Assembly: GCA_024958715.1 (NCBI GenBank)
Contig: JANWUS010000077.1
Location: forward strand, 1 to 54,608
Direction: 5' to 3'
Length of the DNA: 54,608 nucleotides
DNA from: Cyanobium sp. FGCU52
Lineage (GTDB): Bacteria > Cyanobacteriota > Cyanobacteriia > PCC-6307 > Cyanobiaceae
The notes beneath the pieces were generated by a model that was given only the letters and a program-made list of their open reading frames with translations, did no database searches and was not told the DNA's origin. Position 1 is the first letter of the stretch. The number at the start of each line of letters is the position of its first letter. A program made the translations under genes and the position numbers. This document shows positions 18,394-26,069 of this stretch, piece by piece.

Positions 18394-19547
18394 AGGCGTT
18401 CGGCCTGGTGGATGGCGAGCCGTCGCTGCAGGCGACGGAATCGGCCTGCCATTCTGCGCAGCTCCTGGCGATGCTGCTGCAGCCGGCGGCGGCAGGTGCG
18501 CAGCCTCGGCTCCTCCAGCTCCAGATCGGCGCTGCGCAGCAGGACAGCGGTCGCCGGCAGCCCCGGCGGCAGGCCCGGCAGCGGGAACGGCAGGGGCAGC
18601 CGCAGCAGATGGGGGGGAGCGGGGGCGCTGTCCACGCGGCCATGCAGGGCCGCATCCAGCAGGCTCACCGGCAGCAGGGTGGGACTGACTCCGGCCCGGA
18701 GCAGCTCCACGTTCACGGCATGGGAGAGGTTGCGCAGGCGCCGCTGCAGGGCGTGGTCCATGCCATCGAGCCAGCGCAGCAGCTCCACAGGATCGGTGGG
18801 CAGGCTTCCCCGCTCCCAGGGACCGGGATCGCCGCCATCGAAGTCCAACTCCGGAGCTTCGTCCGCCTCGCCGAGGCTGTCGGGCCCTGGGTGGTCGTGG
18901 ATGGGCTCTTCAGCGCCCTCGGGCCCGCCGCCCGCGTCCCCCGACGGCCCCTCCGTCTCCGGGGGCTCCTGGAGAGCATCACCGCCGTCTGCGAAGCTGA
19001 TGCTGAAGGGGAAGGCGAAGGGAAGGGCCAGTCCCGGTTCGGAGCGTGGGGCCTGCCCCCCGGCAGCCGGAGCGCCCCAGCGGGGGGGATCGCCGGCCAG
19101 GGGAAGGCTGCGCTCGAGGTGCACGGAGCCCTGGGGCACAGGCGGTGGGGCGCCATCGGCGAGTTCGGCGGCCCCCTCCGTGAGCCGCTCAAGAAGCCGT
19201 CGCTGGGCCAGGCGACGCCGACGGTCTGACTCGCGCGCCATCTGGGCTGCCAGGGCGGCGAGTTGCTCCACCGTGAGCAGGCTGCCGCAGCGCCTCAGAT
19301 GCAGGGCCAGGCGCTGGCGCAGGTGCTGGCGGACGCTGGGCTCCAGGGCCAGATAGCGCGGGGCATGGACCCGGGTGACCAGATGGAAGACGGTCTGCTC
19401 CAGCCGGTGGGGCAGCACATCGCGCAGCACCTGCAGGTAGAGGGCGAGGTGGCGGTAGAGCTGGGGATTGGAGGCGGCCACGTCGCGCGTGATCGCCTCC
19501 AGGGCCCCGGGCAGGTCGGAACCGGGTTGGTCGGACACCGGTGCCAC
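18351..19547 (-). CDS. Uncharacterised protein upstream of recG
   Basis: A 398-residue protein that I cannot assign. The N-terminal about 130 residues are helical (LYRHLALYLQVLRDVLPHR, VRQHLRQRLALHLRRCG). A Pro/Gly/acidic linker (about 140-255) is rich in DGG and EPP. The C-terminal part (about 260-398) is helical with a strongly basic segment (RRRLQQHRQELRRMAGRFRRL near 360). No signal peptide or membrane helix is evident. It sits between tsf and recG, 19 bp after tsf is excluded (the tsf stop is at 19567), and overlaps recG by 43 bp, so the two are probably co-expressed. Confidence 0.7.
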   Translation of the reverse strand: MAPVSDQPGSDLPGALEAITRDVAASNPQLYRHLALYLQVLRDVLPHRLEQTVFHLVTRVHAPRYLALEPSVRQHLRQRLALHLRRCGSLLTVEQLAALAAQMARESDRRRRLAQRRLLERLTEGAAELADGAPPPVPQGSVHLERSLPLAGDPPRWGAPAAGGQAPRSEPGLALPFAFPFSISFADGGDALQEPPETEGPSGDAGGGPEGAEEPIHDHPGPDSLGEADEAPELDFDGGDPGPWERGSLPTDPVELLRWLDGMDHALQRRLRNLSHAVNVELLRAGVSPTLLPVSLLDAALHGRVDSAPAPPHLLRLPLPFPLPGLPPGLPATAVLLRSADLELEEPRLRTCRRRLQQHRQELRRMAGRFRRLQRRLAIHQAERLWLQDLPPPSPPAD

Positions 19548-19566
19548 GGAGCAGGGGAGCGGGGGA

Positions 19567-20223
19567 TCAGGCGGCCTTCATCGCCGCCACCTCGGCGGCG
19601 AAGTCGGCCTGCTCGACCTCGATGCCCTCACCGAGGGTGTAGCGGGTGAAGCGACGCACCTGAATGTTCTCGCCCACCTTGCCGGCCACCTGCTTGACCA
19701 GCTCGGCCACCGTGACACTGCTGTCCTTGATGTAGGGCTGATCCATCAGCGCCAGTTCCTTGAGGCGCTTGCCGATGCGGCCGGCCACGATCTTCTCCTT
19801 CATCTCCTCCTTCTTGCCGGCCAGGTCGTCGCGACCCATCTCGATCTGCTTCTCGCGCTCGGCCACCTCGGCCGGGATCTGCTCGGTGGTGACGTACTCC
19901 ACCCCGGGGCAGGCGGCGATCTGCATGGCCACGTTGCGCAGCAGTTCCTGGAAGATCTCACCGCGGGCGACGAAATCTGTTTCGCAGTTCACCTCCACCA
20001 GGACACCCACCCGGGCGCCGGTGTGGATGTAGCTGCCGATCGCACCCTCGGCCGCGGTGCGACCGGCCTTCTTCTCGGCGCTGGCGATGCCCTTCTGGCG
20101 CAGCCACTCGATGGCCTTCTCGGTGTCGCCCTTGGTTTCGGCCAGGGCCTTCTTGCAGTCCATCATGCCCGCGCCGGTCTTGTCGCGCAGGTCCTTGACG
20201 AGCTTGGCGGAGATCTCAGCCAT
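19567..20223 (-). CDS. tsf: Translation elongation factor Ts
   Basis: Nucleotide exchange factor for EF-Tu. The 218-residue protein begins [20 protein letters not shown] with the UBA-like N-terminal domain, then the signature [12 protein letters not shown] and the EF-Ts core with [12 protein letters not shown] near residue 78. The length is that of cyanobacterial EF-Ts. It follows rpsB, as in most bacteria, with a strong hairpin in the 103-bp spacer. Confidence 0.97.
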   Translation of the reverse strand: MAEISAKLVKDLRDKTGAGMMDCKKALAETKGDTEKAIEWLRQKGIASAEKKAGRTAAEGAIGSYIHTGARVGVLVEVNCETDFVARGEIFQELLRNVAMQIAACPGVEYVTTEQIPAEVAEREKQIEMGRDDLAGKKEEMKEKIVAGRIGKRLKELALMDQPYIKDSSVTVAELVKQVAGKVGENIQVRRFTRYTLGEGIEVEQADFAAEVAAMKAA

Positions 20224-20269
20224 CGGTCGGCGGGGGAGGGAGGAAAGGAAAACGTCGGAGGTGGGGACT

Positions 20270-20293
20270 CCGGCCGGCCCTCAGGCCGACCGG
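20270..20293 (-). promoter_or_regulatory. Hairpin in the rpsB-tsf spacer
   Basis: CCGGCCGGCC (20270-20279) faces GGCCGACCGG (20284-20293) across the 4-base loop CTCA. On the minus-strand transcript this makes ten pairs with a single G-U. No U-run follows immediately, but GUUUUCC lies about 15 bases on, so it may attenuate or mark processing between rpsB and tsf rather than fully terminate. Confidence 0.45.
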
Positions 20294-20326
20294 AAAGGGA
20301 AGGGGGAGTGCCCCGTCGGGGAGGGA

Positions 20327-21040
20327 TCAGCCCTCGTCGTCGGCCGGGCGGTCCTGGGCGCCGTGGCGACCTTCGTTGATGGCATCCGCCAGGCGTCCGA
20401 GCACCAGCTGCACCGAGCGCACGGCATCGTCGTTGCAGGGGATGGGCACGTCGCAGAGGTCGGGGTCGCAGTTGGTGTCGAGCATCGACACCAAGGGGAT
20501 GTCGAGCTTGCGGGCCTCGAGCACGGCGTTGGTTTCGCGGCGCTGATCCACCAGGATCACCACATCCGGCAGGCGCCGCATGTTCTTGAGGCCGCCCAGG
20601 TATTTCTGCAGGCGATCGAGTTCACGGCGCAGCACGGCCGCTTCCTTCTTGGGACGCATGGCGATGGCCCCGGAGGACTCCATGCGCTCCAGGTCCTTGA
20701 GGCGGTCGATGCGGGCGCGCATCGTGGTCCAGTTGGTGAGCATGCCCCCCAGCCAGCGCTGGTTGACATAGGAGGCACCGCAGCGGGTGGCCTCGATGGC
20801 GATCACCTCGGAGGCCTGCTTCTTGGTGCCCACGAACAGGAAACGCTTGCCGCTGCGGGCGGCACTGCGCACCCACTTGTAGGCGTTGTTCATGCAGACG
20901 GCGGTCTGCACGAGGTCGATGATGTGAACGCCGTTGCGCGCGCAGTAGATGTAGCGCGACATCTTCGGATTCCAGCGCCGGGTCTGGTGCCCGAAATGGG
21001 CGCCAGCCTCCATCATCTCGGCGAGAGTGACGACAGCCAT
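20327..21040 (-). CDS. rpsB: 30S ribosomal protein S2
   Basis: Small-subunit protein S2. The ATG at 21040 gives [25 protein letters not shown], the universal S2 N-terminus, and 237 residues. Signature stretches include [22 protein letters not shown] and [13 protein letters not shown]. The open frame extends 46 codons further, but that segment is leader sequence unrelated to S2. It is first gene of rpsB-tsf. Confidence 0.97.
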   Translation of the reverse strand: MAVVTLAEMMEAGAHFGHQTRRWNPKMSRYIYCARNGVHIIDLVQTAVCMNNAYKWVRSAARSGKRFLFVGTKKQASEVIAIEATRCGASYVNQRWLGGMLTNWTTMRARIDRLKDLERMESSGAIAMRPKKEAAVLRRELDRLQKYLGGLKNMRRLPDVVILVDQRRETNAVLEARKLDIPLVSMLDTNCDPDLCDVPIPCNDDAVRSVQLVLGRLADAINEGRHGAQDRPADDEG

Positions 21041-21076
21041 GTTTGTGTTGAGGTTTCGGGTTGGCCTCCACCTGCC

Positions 21077-21101
21077 AGGGATCCGAACCACGCTGATCCC
21101 T
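21077..21101 (-). promoter_or_regulatory. Candidate rpsB leader hairpin
   Basis: AGGGATC (21077-21083) and GATCCCT (21095-21101) form a perfect 7-bp stem with an 11-base loop, 37 bases before the rpsB start codon. It lies inside the 168-bp untranslated region between the upstream glycosyltransferase stop and rpsB. There is no U-tract, so an S2-type autoregulatory leader is a possibility rather than termination. Confidence 0.4.
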
Positions 21102-21208
21102 CCGGAGGAAGGGGCGGCGGCACGAATCACCCGAAACGCGCAGGTGTGCGGTGTGGGTGAACCCTTCCAACCTATCAAACGGTGTTCCCGCCTCCGCCCG
21201 GACCCGTC

Positions 21209-22141
21209 TCAGCCCAGACCCGCCTCCCGGGCTTCGGCGAACAGGGCGCGCACGCCGAGGCGGTTGAGCGGCAGCCGCAGCAGCTCCATCGCCAGTCCCG
21301 GACGGCCGCTGCGGATCAGCCAGGCCAGCAGGGGCCGCAGGCTGCGTTCGTTCAGCAGGCCCCCGAGCGTCAGCAGCTCCCACAGCAGCCGGTGCAGCCA
21401 GGTGAACTGGATGATGAAGCGCACCCGCCGGGTGGGGTGCTTGCGGTAGAAGACCAGCCCCATCTTCGCCCGCTCCCGCTCCACCCGCACCAGATCGGGG
21501 ATCTGCTCGAGCCGCAGGGGCGGATGCCAGTGGTAGCCCACCGCTTCGGGGCAGCGCAGCAGCTCGACACCCATCCGCCGCAGACGCTCGCCCAGCTCCA
21601 GATCCTCCCAGCCATAGAGCCGGAAGCCGGTGTCGAACAGGCCGGCGCGCTCCAGCACCTGCCGGTCGATGGCCACGTTACCGGTGGCGAAATAGGCCCA
21701 GGAGAGGTCGCGCAGCTTGTGGGGTTCGCTGGTGGGGGCCTCGAAATTGGCGGTGTTGATCACCGCGCCGTAGGTGAAGCAGAGGCGATCGCCGCGCCGC
21801 CGCCAGCCGGCCTCCAGGGCCCGGGCATGGCAGAGCAGGAAGCTGGGGGTGACCACCAGATCGCTGTCGATGAACACGATCACATCGCCGTGGGCCTGCA
21901 CCACCCCCCGGTTGCGGCCCTCGGCCGGCCCGCCGTGGTCCTGGCGGATCAGGCGCACATGGGGGAAGGCGGTGGCGTGGGTGTCCAGCCAGTGCACGGT
22001 GTCATCGGTGGAGCCGTCGTCGACCAGCACCACCTCGTAACGCTCGATCGGGGGCTCCAGCTTCTGCCGCTCAAGGGCCTCCAGACACTGGCGCAGGATC
22101 GGCAGCCGGTTGTAGGTGGGGATGACGACGCTGAGGAACAT
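21209..22141 (-). CDS. Family 2 glycosyltransferase
   Basis: Predicted sugar transferase (GT-A fold) for cell-surface polysaccharide or lipid-linked glycans. From ATG 22141 (MFLSVVIPTYNRL) it has 310 residues. Motifs: VVIPTYN near 4, VDDGST near 41, the DxD-type metal site FIDSD near 91, and the galactosyltransferase-like C-terminal GYGWEDLE variant RLYGWEDLELGERL near 180. A hydrophobic/basic C-terminal region may associate with membranes. No other polysaccharide genes are adjacent. Confidence 0.88.
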   Translation of the reverse strand: MFLSVVIPTYNRLPILRQCLEALERQKLEPPIERYEVVLVDDGSTDDTVHWLDTHATAFPHVRLIRQDHGGPAEGRNRGVVQAHGDVIVFIDSDLVVTPSFLLCHARALEAGWRRRGDRLCFTYGAVINTANFEAPTSEPHKLRDLSWAYFATGNVAIDRQVLERAGLFDTGFRLYGWEDLELGERLRRMGVELLRCPEAVGYHWHPPLRLEQIPDLVRVERERAKMGLVFYRKHPTRRVRFIIQFTWLHRLLWELLTLGGLLNERSLRPLLAWLIRSGRPGLAMELLRLPLNRLGVRALFAEAREAGLG

Positions 22142-22195
22142 CCGGGACACTCGGGCTGACGTTGGAACAGGGCCGTTGTGCGACAGGCCGTTCAG

Positions 22196-22223
22196 CAAAA
22201 AGGGGACCCGTTCAGGGTCCCCC
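22196..22223 (-). terminator. Intrinsic terminator of the 51-residue gene
   Basis: GGGGACCC (22202-22209) and GGGTCCCC (22215-22222) form a perfect 8-bp stem with loop GTTCA. On the minus strand it is followed by five T residues (22197-22201). It lies 27 bases after the stop of the small basic protein gene and isolates it from the glycosyltransferase. Confidence 0.88.
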
Positions 22224-22249
22224 GCTGCACAGGCAGGGCCGACCCTGCC

Positions 22250-22405
22250 TCAGTCGGCGGCGCCGCCGTTGTTGGCCGTGCCGGTGACGCCGTTGCCGGC
22301 GCCTTCACCGCGGCCGTCGTTGCGCAGCTTGCGCTTCTTGAACTTGCGGGCGTAGGCGCGGTTCCGCTCCTGTTTTTCCTTCTTGAGATTCCTGCGCTTG
22401 GCCAT
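22250..22405 (-). CDS. Small basic protein (51 residues), unknown function
   Basis: Short gene with ATG at 22405 and TGA at 22250. The product starts MAKRRNLKKEKQERNRAYAR, continues KFKKRKLRN, then switches to a Gly/Asn/Ala tail ending GGAAD. The first 30 residues are extremely Lys/Arg-rich and should be one helix, suggesting RNA or ribosome binding (inference). Such a short lysine-rich protein is, to my recollection, conserved in picocyanobacteria. A strong dedicated terminator follows, supporting its reality. Confidence 0.8.
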   Translation of the reverse strand: MAKRRNLKKEKQERNRAYARKFKKRKLRNDGRGEGAGNGVTGTANNGGAAD

Positions 22406-22445
22406 GCGAGCGGCGTTGGGAGAGAGTCGTGAGGGTTCACCCTAC

Positions 22446-23189
22446 TCAATCGGCGCCCACCAGGACGGTGCCGCTGCCGGTGCGGGGCACCGGAGCGTCC
22501 CAGAGGCGGCCGTCCTCCATCTGCACGAGCCGGTCGGCCACATCGAGGATGCGGGGATCGTGGGTGACCATCAGCACGCTGCAGCCCTGCTCGCGGGCCA
22601 GGCGCTGCAGCAGATCCACCACTTCGCGGCCTGTGGTCTTGTCGAGGGCGGCGGTGGGCTCGTCGGCCAGCAGCAGACGCGGCTCGGCCGCCAGGGCCCG
22701 GGCGATCGCCACCCGCTGCTTCTGACCACCGGAGAGATCGTGGGGCAGCTTGCCCAGGTGATCGGAGAGGCCCACGGCCCGCAGCCATTCGCGGGCGAGA
22801 TCGCGCCGGGCCCGGTAGCTGAGGCCCTGCAGCAGGTCGGCCCCCATCTGCACGTTCTGCTCGGCGGTGAGGCAGCGCAGCAGGTTGTGGCCCTGGAAGA
22901 TCATGCCGATCCGCTGCCGCAGCTGCTGGCGCTCGGCCCGGCTGGACCCCGCCAGCTCCCTTCCGAACACCCGCACCGACCCCTGCTGCACCTGGCGCAG
23001 GGCCCCCACCAGGGTGAGCAGGGTGGTCTTGCCGCAGCCGGAGGGCCCGGTGAGCAGCACCACCTCGCCCGGGCGGATCTCCAGATCGATGCCCTGCAGC
23101 ACCTGGCGACGGTTCACCCCGCTGCCGTACCAATGGCAGAGGTCGCTGACGGCCACGCTGGAGTCGGGATCGGCGTGGGGGAGGGTCAT
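22446..23189 (-). CDS. devA: DevA-type ABC exporter ATP-binding protein
   Basis: ATPase of a MacB/LolD-like exporter of the cyanobacterial DevBCA type. The 247-residue protein has Walker A GPSGCGKTTLL near residue 47, signature DLSGGQKQRVAIA near 151, Walker B LLLADEPTAALD near 172 and the His switch in LMVTHDPRI. It begins 4 bp after devC ends. In heterocyst formers DevBCA exports glycolipids; in unicellular cyanobacteria the substrate is unknown. Confidence 0.92.
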   Translation of the reverse strand: MTLPHADPDSSVAVSDLCHWYGSGVNRRQVLQGIDLEIRPGEVVLLTGPSGCGKTTLLTLVGALRQVQQGSVRVFGRELAGSSRAERQQLRQRIGMIFQGHNLLRCLTAEQNVQMGADLLQGLSYRARRDLAREWLRAVGLSDHLGKLPHDLSGGQKQRVAIARALAAEPRLLLADEPTAALDKTTGREVVDLLQRLAREQGCSVLMVTHDPRILDVADRLVQMEDGRLWDAPVPRTGSGTVLVGAD

Positions 23190-23193
23190 GCCG

Positions 23194-24363
23194 TCAGAAG
23201 ATCTCGGCGGGATCGGCGTCGGCCAGCTTGCGCATGGCCATGAACGCCGAGCCCATGCACATGGTGAAGATCATCGCGAACACCAGCAGGGAGCGCTGGC
23301 CGTCCATCTCCACCGGCAGGCGGGTGCCGGAGCGCGCCAGGGCGTAGAGCCCCTGGCCGGCCAGCCAGGCCGGCACGTAGCCGAGCACCGCCAGGATCAG
23401 CCCCTCGCGGGCCACCACCCCCAGCAGGGTGAGCAGCCTGTAGCCCATCGCCATCAGCGTGGCGTACTCCGGCAGGTGATCGCTCACGTCGGAGTAGAGA
23501 ATCTGGTAAACGATCACGCAGCCCACAACGAAGCCCATGGCGGCGCCAAGGGTGAAGATGAAGCCGATGGCGGTGCTGCTGCGCCAGTAGTTCTTCTCGA
23601 ACTCCTCGAAGCCCTTCTTGGTGTAGATGGTCACGTCCTCCGGGAGGATGCGCTTGAGGCGGGCGGTCACCGCGGCGGGATCGGCGCCGGGGGTGAGCCG
23701 GATCAGCCCCAGTTCGATGCTGCCGGGAGGGGTGTTCGGCATCAGCCGCAGGAAGGTTTCGCGGCTGGTGATGATGTTGCCGTCGGCGCCGAAGGAGGGG
23801 CCGAGGGCCACCAGCCCCGCCACCCGCACCCGCTTGCCGGCCACCTCCGTTTCCACCACCTTGCCCTGACGGAACCAATCGGCGATCGGGCCGAACTCGG
23901 GCCTGGAGAGTTCATCGAACAGCACCCGGCCCCGCTGGCTGAGCACCTGCGCCTTGGCGGACAGGCCGGGATCGGTGAACAGGGGGTCACCGGGGTCGAA
24001 ACCGAGGGCCAGGATCGAGCGGGTGGTGCGGGTCTGGGGGTTGCGCCAGAGCAGCAGATTCCAGTGCACCGGCGTGGTGCCCTCCACCTGGGGATCGGCC
24101 ATCGCCTGGATCAGCCGCCGCCGTGGGAAGCCCGCCATGCCGATCGAGCTCATCGTGCGCGGGCTCATCAGCACCAGGTCGGCGTCGAAGAGCTTGTGGA
24201 TCGTGACGCTGGCGTCGAACAGCCCGTCGCGGAAGCCCAGCTGCATGAACATCAGGATGCCGGCGAAGGCGATCCCGGCCAGGGCCACCGCCAGGCGGGC
24301 CGGCTGGCGGGTGAGCAGCAGCCAGGAGAGGGGGATGCGGCGGGACTGCCAGAACGAGAACAT
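23194..24363 (-). CDS. devC: DevC-type ABC exporter permease
   Basis: FtsX/MacB-like permease subunit, 389 residues. It has an N-terminal helix (about 22-42, LAVALAGIAFAGILMFMQLGF), a large extracytoplasmic domain (about 50-260) with DevC-typical GFDPGDPLF and GLVALGPSFGADGNIITS, then three C-terminal helices (about 270-370). It lies between devB (8 bp gap) and devA (4 bp gap). Confidence 0.92.
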   Translation of the reverse strand: MFSFWQSRRIPLSWLLLTRQPARLAVALAGIAFAGILMFMQLGFRDGLFDASVTIHKLFDADLVLMSPRTMSSIGMAGFPRRRLIQAMADPQVEGTTPVHWNLLLWRNPQTRTTRSILALGFDPGDPLFTDPGLSAKAQVLSQRGRVLFDELSRPEFGPIADWFRQGKVVETEVAGKRVRVAGLVALGPSFGADGNIITSRETFLRLMPNTPPGSIELGLIRLTPGADPAAVTARLKRILPEDVTIYTKKGFEEFEKNYWRSSTAIGFIFTLGAAMGFVVGCVIVYQILYSDVSDHLPEYATLMAMGYRLLTLLGVVAREGLILAVLGYVPAWLAGQGLYALARSGTRLPVEMDGQRSLLVFAMIFTMCMGSAFMAMRKLADADPAEIF

Positions 24364-24371
24364 GGCCGGCC

Positions 24372-25385
24372 TCAGGGCTCCAGCTTGGCGATCACCTTCA
24401 GTCCGGTGAGCTCCTGGACGCGGCGGGCGTCCTCGGGATCCAGCCGCACCCGCACCTCCACGATGCGGGCATCGGCATCGCCGGTGGGGTCGGTGGAGAG
24501 CAGCTCCCGCTGGCGCACCTGGGGGCTGATGCGGCTGACCCGGCCGGTGAGGGTGCCGTCGAAACCGCCGTTCTCGCTGGTGAGCCGCACGGTCTGGCCC
24601 AGGCGCACCCGGCCGATGTCGCTCTCGTACACCTCCACCAGGGCCTCCATCCGCTCGCTGTTGCCCAGTTCGAGGATGCCCTTGTCGCCGGGGCGCTCGC
24701 CGGGCCGGGCCTGGATGCGCAGCACGGTGCCGTCGATCGGGGCGCGCAGTTCGGTGTTCACCAGATCCGTGCGGATGCGAGCCAGCTCGGCGCGGGACTC
24801 CTGCAGCTGCCCCTGCAGTTCGAGGGTGCGCTGCTCGCGCAGGTCGAGTTCGCTGGCGGCGAAGGCACCGGCGGCCGCCAGTTTGCGATAGCGCTCGAGG
24901 TCGCGCAGCTGCAGGCCCAGCCGCCGCTCCAGGTTGGCGATGCGGGTGATCACCAGCCGCTCCTCCGCCCGCTGGTTGGGGCCGTTGTCGAAGGTGGCCA
25001 GCAGCTGACCGGCCTGCACCCGGTCGCCTTCCCTCACCAGCAGGCGGGTGATGCGCGGGCTGCCACCGATGCCGGTGATCGGGGCCGCCAGCACGCGGAT
25101 GTCACCGGCGGGGTCGAGGCGCCCCAGGGCGGCCACCGCCTGTCGGTCGGGCTGCGGTGGCGCGGGCGCAGCGGTGCGGGTGGCTGCTGCGGGCTGTCGC
25201 CAGGGGGCGCGCACCAGAACCACCCCCAGCACCACGGTGGCCAGGGCGGCGGCCCCGACCCCGAGGATCAGGGTGCGACGGGGTCGTCGAAGAGGAGCTC
25301 CTCGATGTAGCGGTCCGCCCAGGTGGGGTTGAACGCCTTCTCCAGCACCCGCCGGGTCTTGTCGTTCTGTTTCTGTTGCTTGCAA
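24372..25385 (-). CDS. devB: DevB-type HlyD membrane fusion protein
   Basis: Periplasmic adaptor linking the DevCA ABC pump to an outer-membrane channel. After one membrane segment (about residues 39-58) come a biotinyl-lipoyl-like half motif (LLVREGDRVQAGQLLATFD), a coiled coil (about 135-205) and the second half (LRAPIDGTVLRIQARPGE), then a beta-barrel. The start is uncertain: the TTG at 25385 is the only ATG/GTG/TTG before the membrane segment but makes the gene overlap pcyA by 118 bp, and those residues look like shadow of pcyA. A CTG at 25271 overlaps the pcyA stop as CTGA. Confidence 0.88.
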   Translation of the reverse strand: MQATETERQDPAGAGEGVQPHLGGPLHRGAPLRRPRRTLILGVGAAALATVVLGVVLVRAPWRQPAAATRTAAPAPPQPDRQAVAALGRLDPAGDIRVLAAPITGIGGSPRITRLLVREGDRVQAGQLLATFDNGPNQRAEERLVITRIANLERRLGLQLRDLERYRKLAAAGAFAASELDLREQRTLELQGQLQESRAELARIRTDLVNTELRAPIDGTVLRIQARPGERPGDKGILELGNSERMEALVEVYESDIGRVRLGQTVRLTSENGGFDGTLTGRVSRISPQVRQRELLSTDPTGDADARIVEVRVRLDPEDARRVQELTGLKVIAKLEP

Positions 25386-26026
25386 TAGCGGAGCTGCCCC
25401 TCCAGGCGAATCACCGTAGCGGGGTCGTCCGGGGCCTGCGGTCGGGCCTGCGCCAGCGCCTCCGCCAGCACCGCCAGGAAGCCGTCGACCTGCTCGATGA
25501 ACGCCTGCTCCTCCGCCGCATCGGCCGGACGCACGAACAGCACGTGGGGGGAGAAGATCGACCCCCAGGCCGGCAGCTCACGGCGCTGGGAGAAGGGGCC
25601 GCAGTCGCGGGCCGCCAGGGCGGCCGCGATCGACGCCGGCAGGCGCTCCGTTACGGGCGAGAGGTCGACGATCGCCGCCGACACCACCCCCCGGCCGGCG
25701 ACGATGTCGGCACCGAACACCGGCAGGTCGTAGCGGGGGTCGGGGAAGAACACGCAGTGCAGGATCTGCAGGCCGGCCCCCAGCCGGGCGGTTTCGAGGT
25801 GCAGCTTGCGCAGCCCGCGGCAGCGGTGCACCTCATTGCGAATGAAGAGGTCTTCGCCGTCGAGGCTGCCGCTGATGGCCTCCAGCTCCGGATCGATCGC
25901 CAGGGGCTCCAGCTCCGGGAACTCGCTCCAGTGCTGGCGGATGCGCTGGGCGAGGGCATCCACCAGCGGGTGGATGCCGCCGCTGGTCGGGGCGGAGGGG
26001 TGTGCGGGGGACGCGCTCGAAGTCAT
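25268..26026 (-). CDS. pcyA: Phycocyanobilin:ferredoxin oxidoreductase
   Basis: Four-electron reductase of biliverdin IXalpha to phycocyanobilin, the chromophore of phycobiliproteins and phytochromes. The 252-residue protein starts at ATG 26026 (MTSSASPAHP). The family core is clear: SGSLDGEDLFIRNE holds the catalytic Glu, RKLHLETARLG the His, and LPVFGADIVAG the Asp used in proton transfer. The C-terminal region FNPTWADRYIEELLFD is typical. It is first gene of a pcyA-devB-devC-devA run and is divergent from the M16 peptidase pair across 43 bp. Confidence 0.95.
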   Translation of the reverse strand: MTSSASPAHPSAPTSGGIHPLVDALAQRIRQHWSEFPELEPLAIDPELEAISGSLDGEDLFIRNEVHRCRGLRKLHLETARLGAGLQILHCVFFPDPRYDLPVFGADIVAGRGVVSAAIVDLSPVTERLPASIAAALAARDCGPFSQRRELPAWGSIFSPHVLFVRPADAAEEQAFIEQVDGFLAVLAEALAQARPQAPDDPATVIRLEGQLRYCKQQKQNDKTRRVLEKAFNPTWADRYIEELLFDDPVAP

Positions 26027-26069
26027 TGCGGCCACGGGGCCAGCAGAATGCAGATCCTGCCATGGGTGC

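Noticed and set aside
15781-19356. Plus-strand open frame of 1191 codons opposite recG and its neighbour
   Set aside because: Very long, but Gln/His/Gly-rich and without domains; it crosses two real minus-strand genes.
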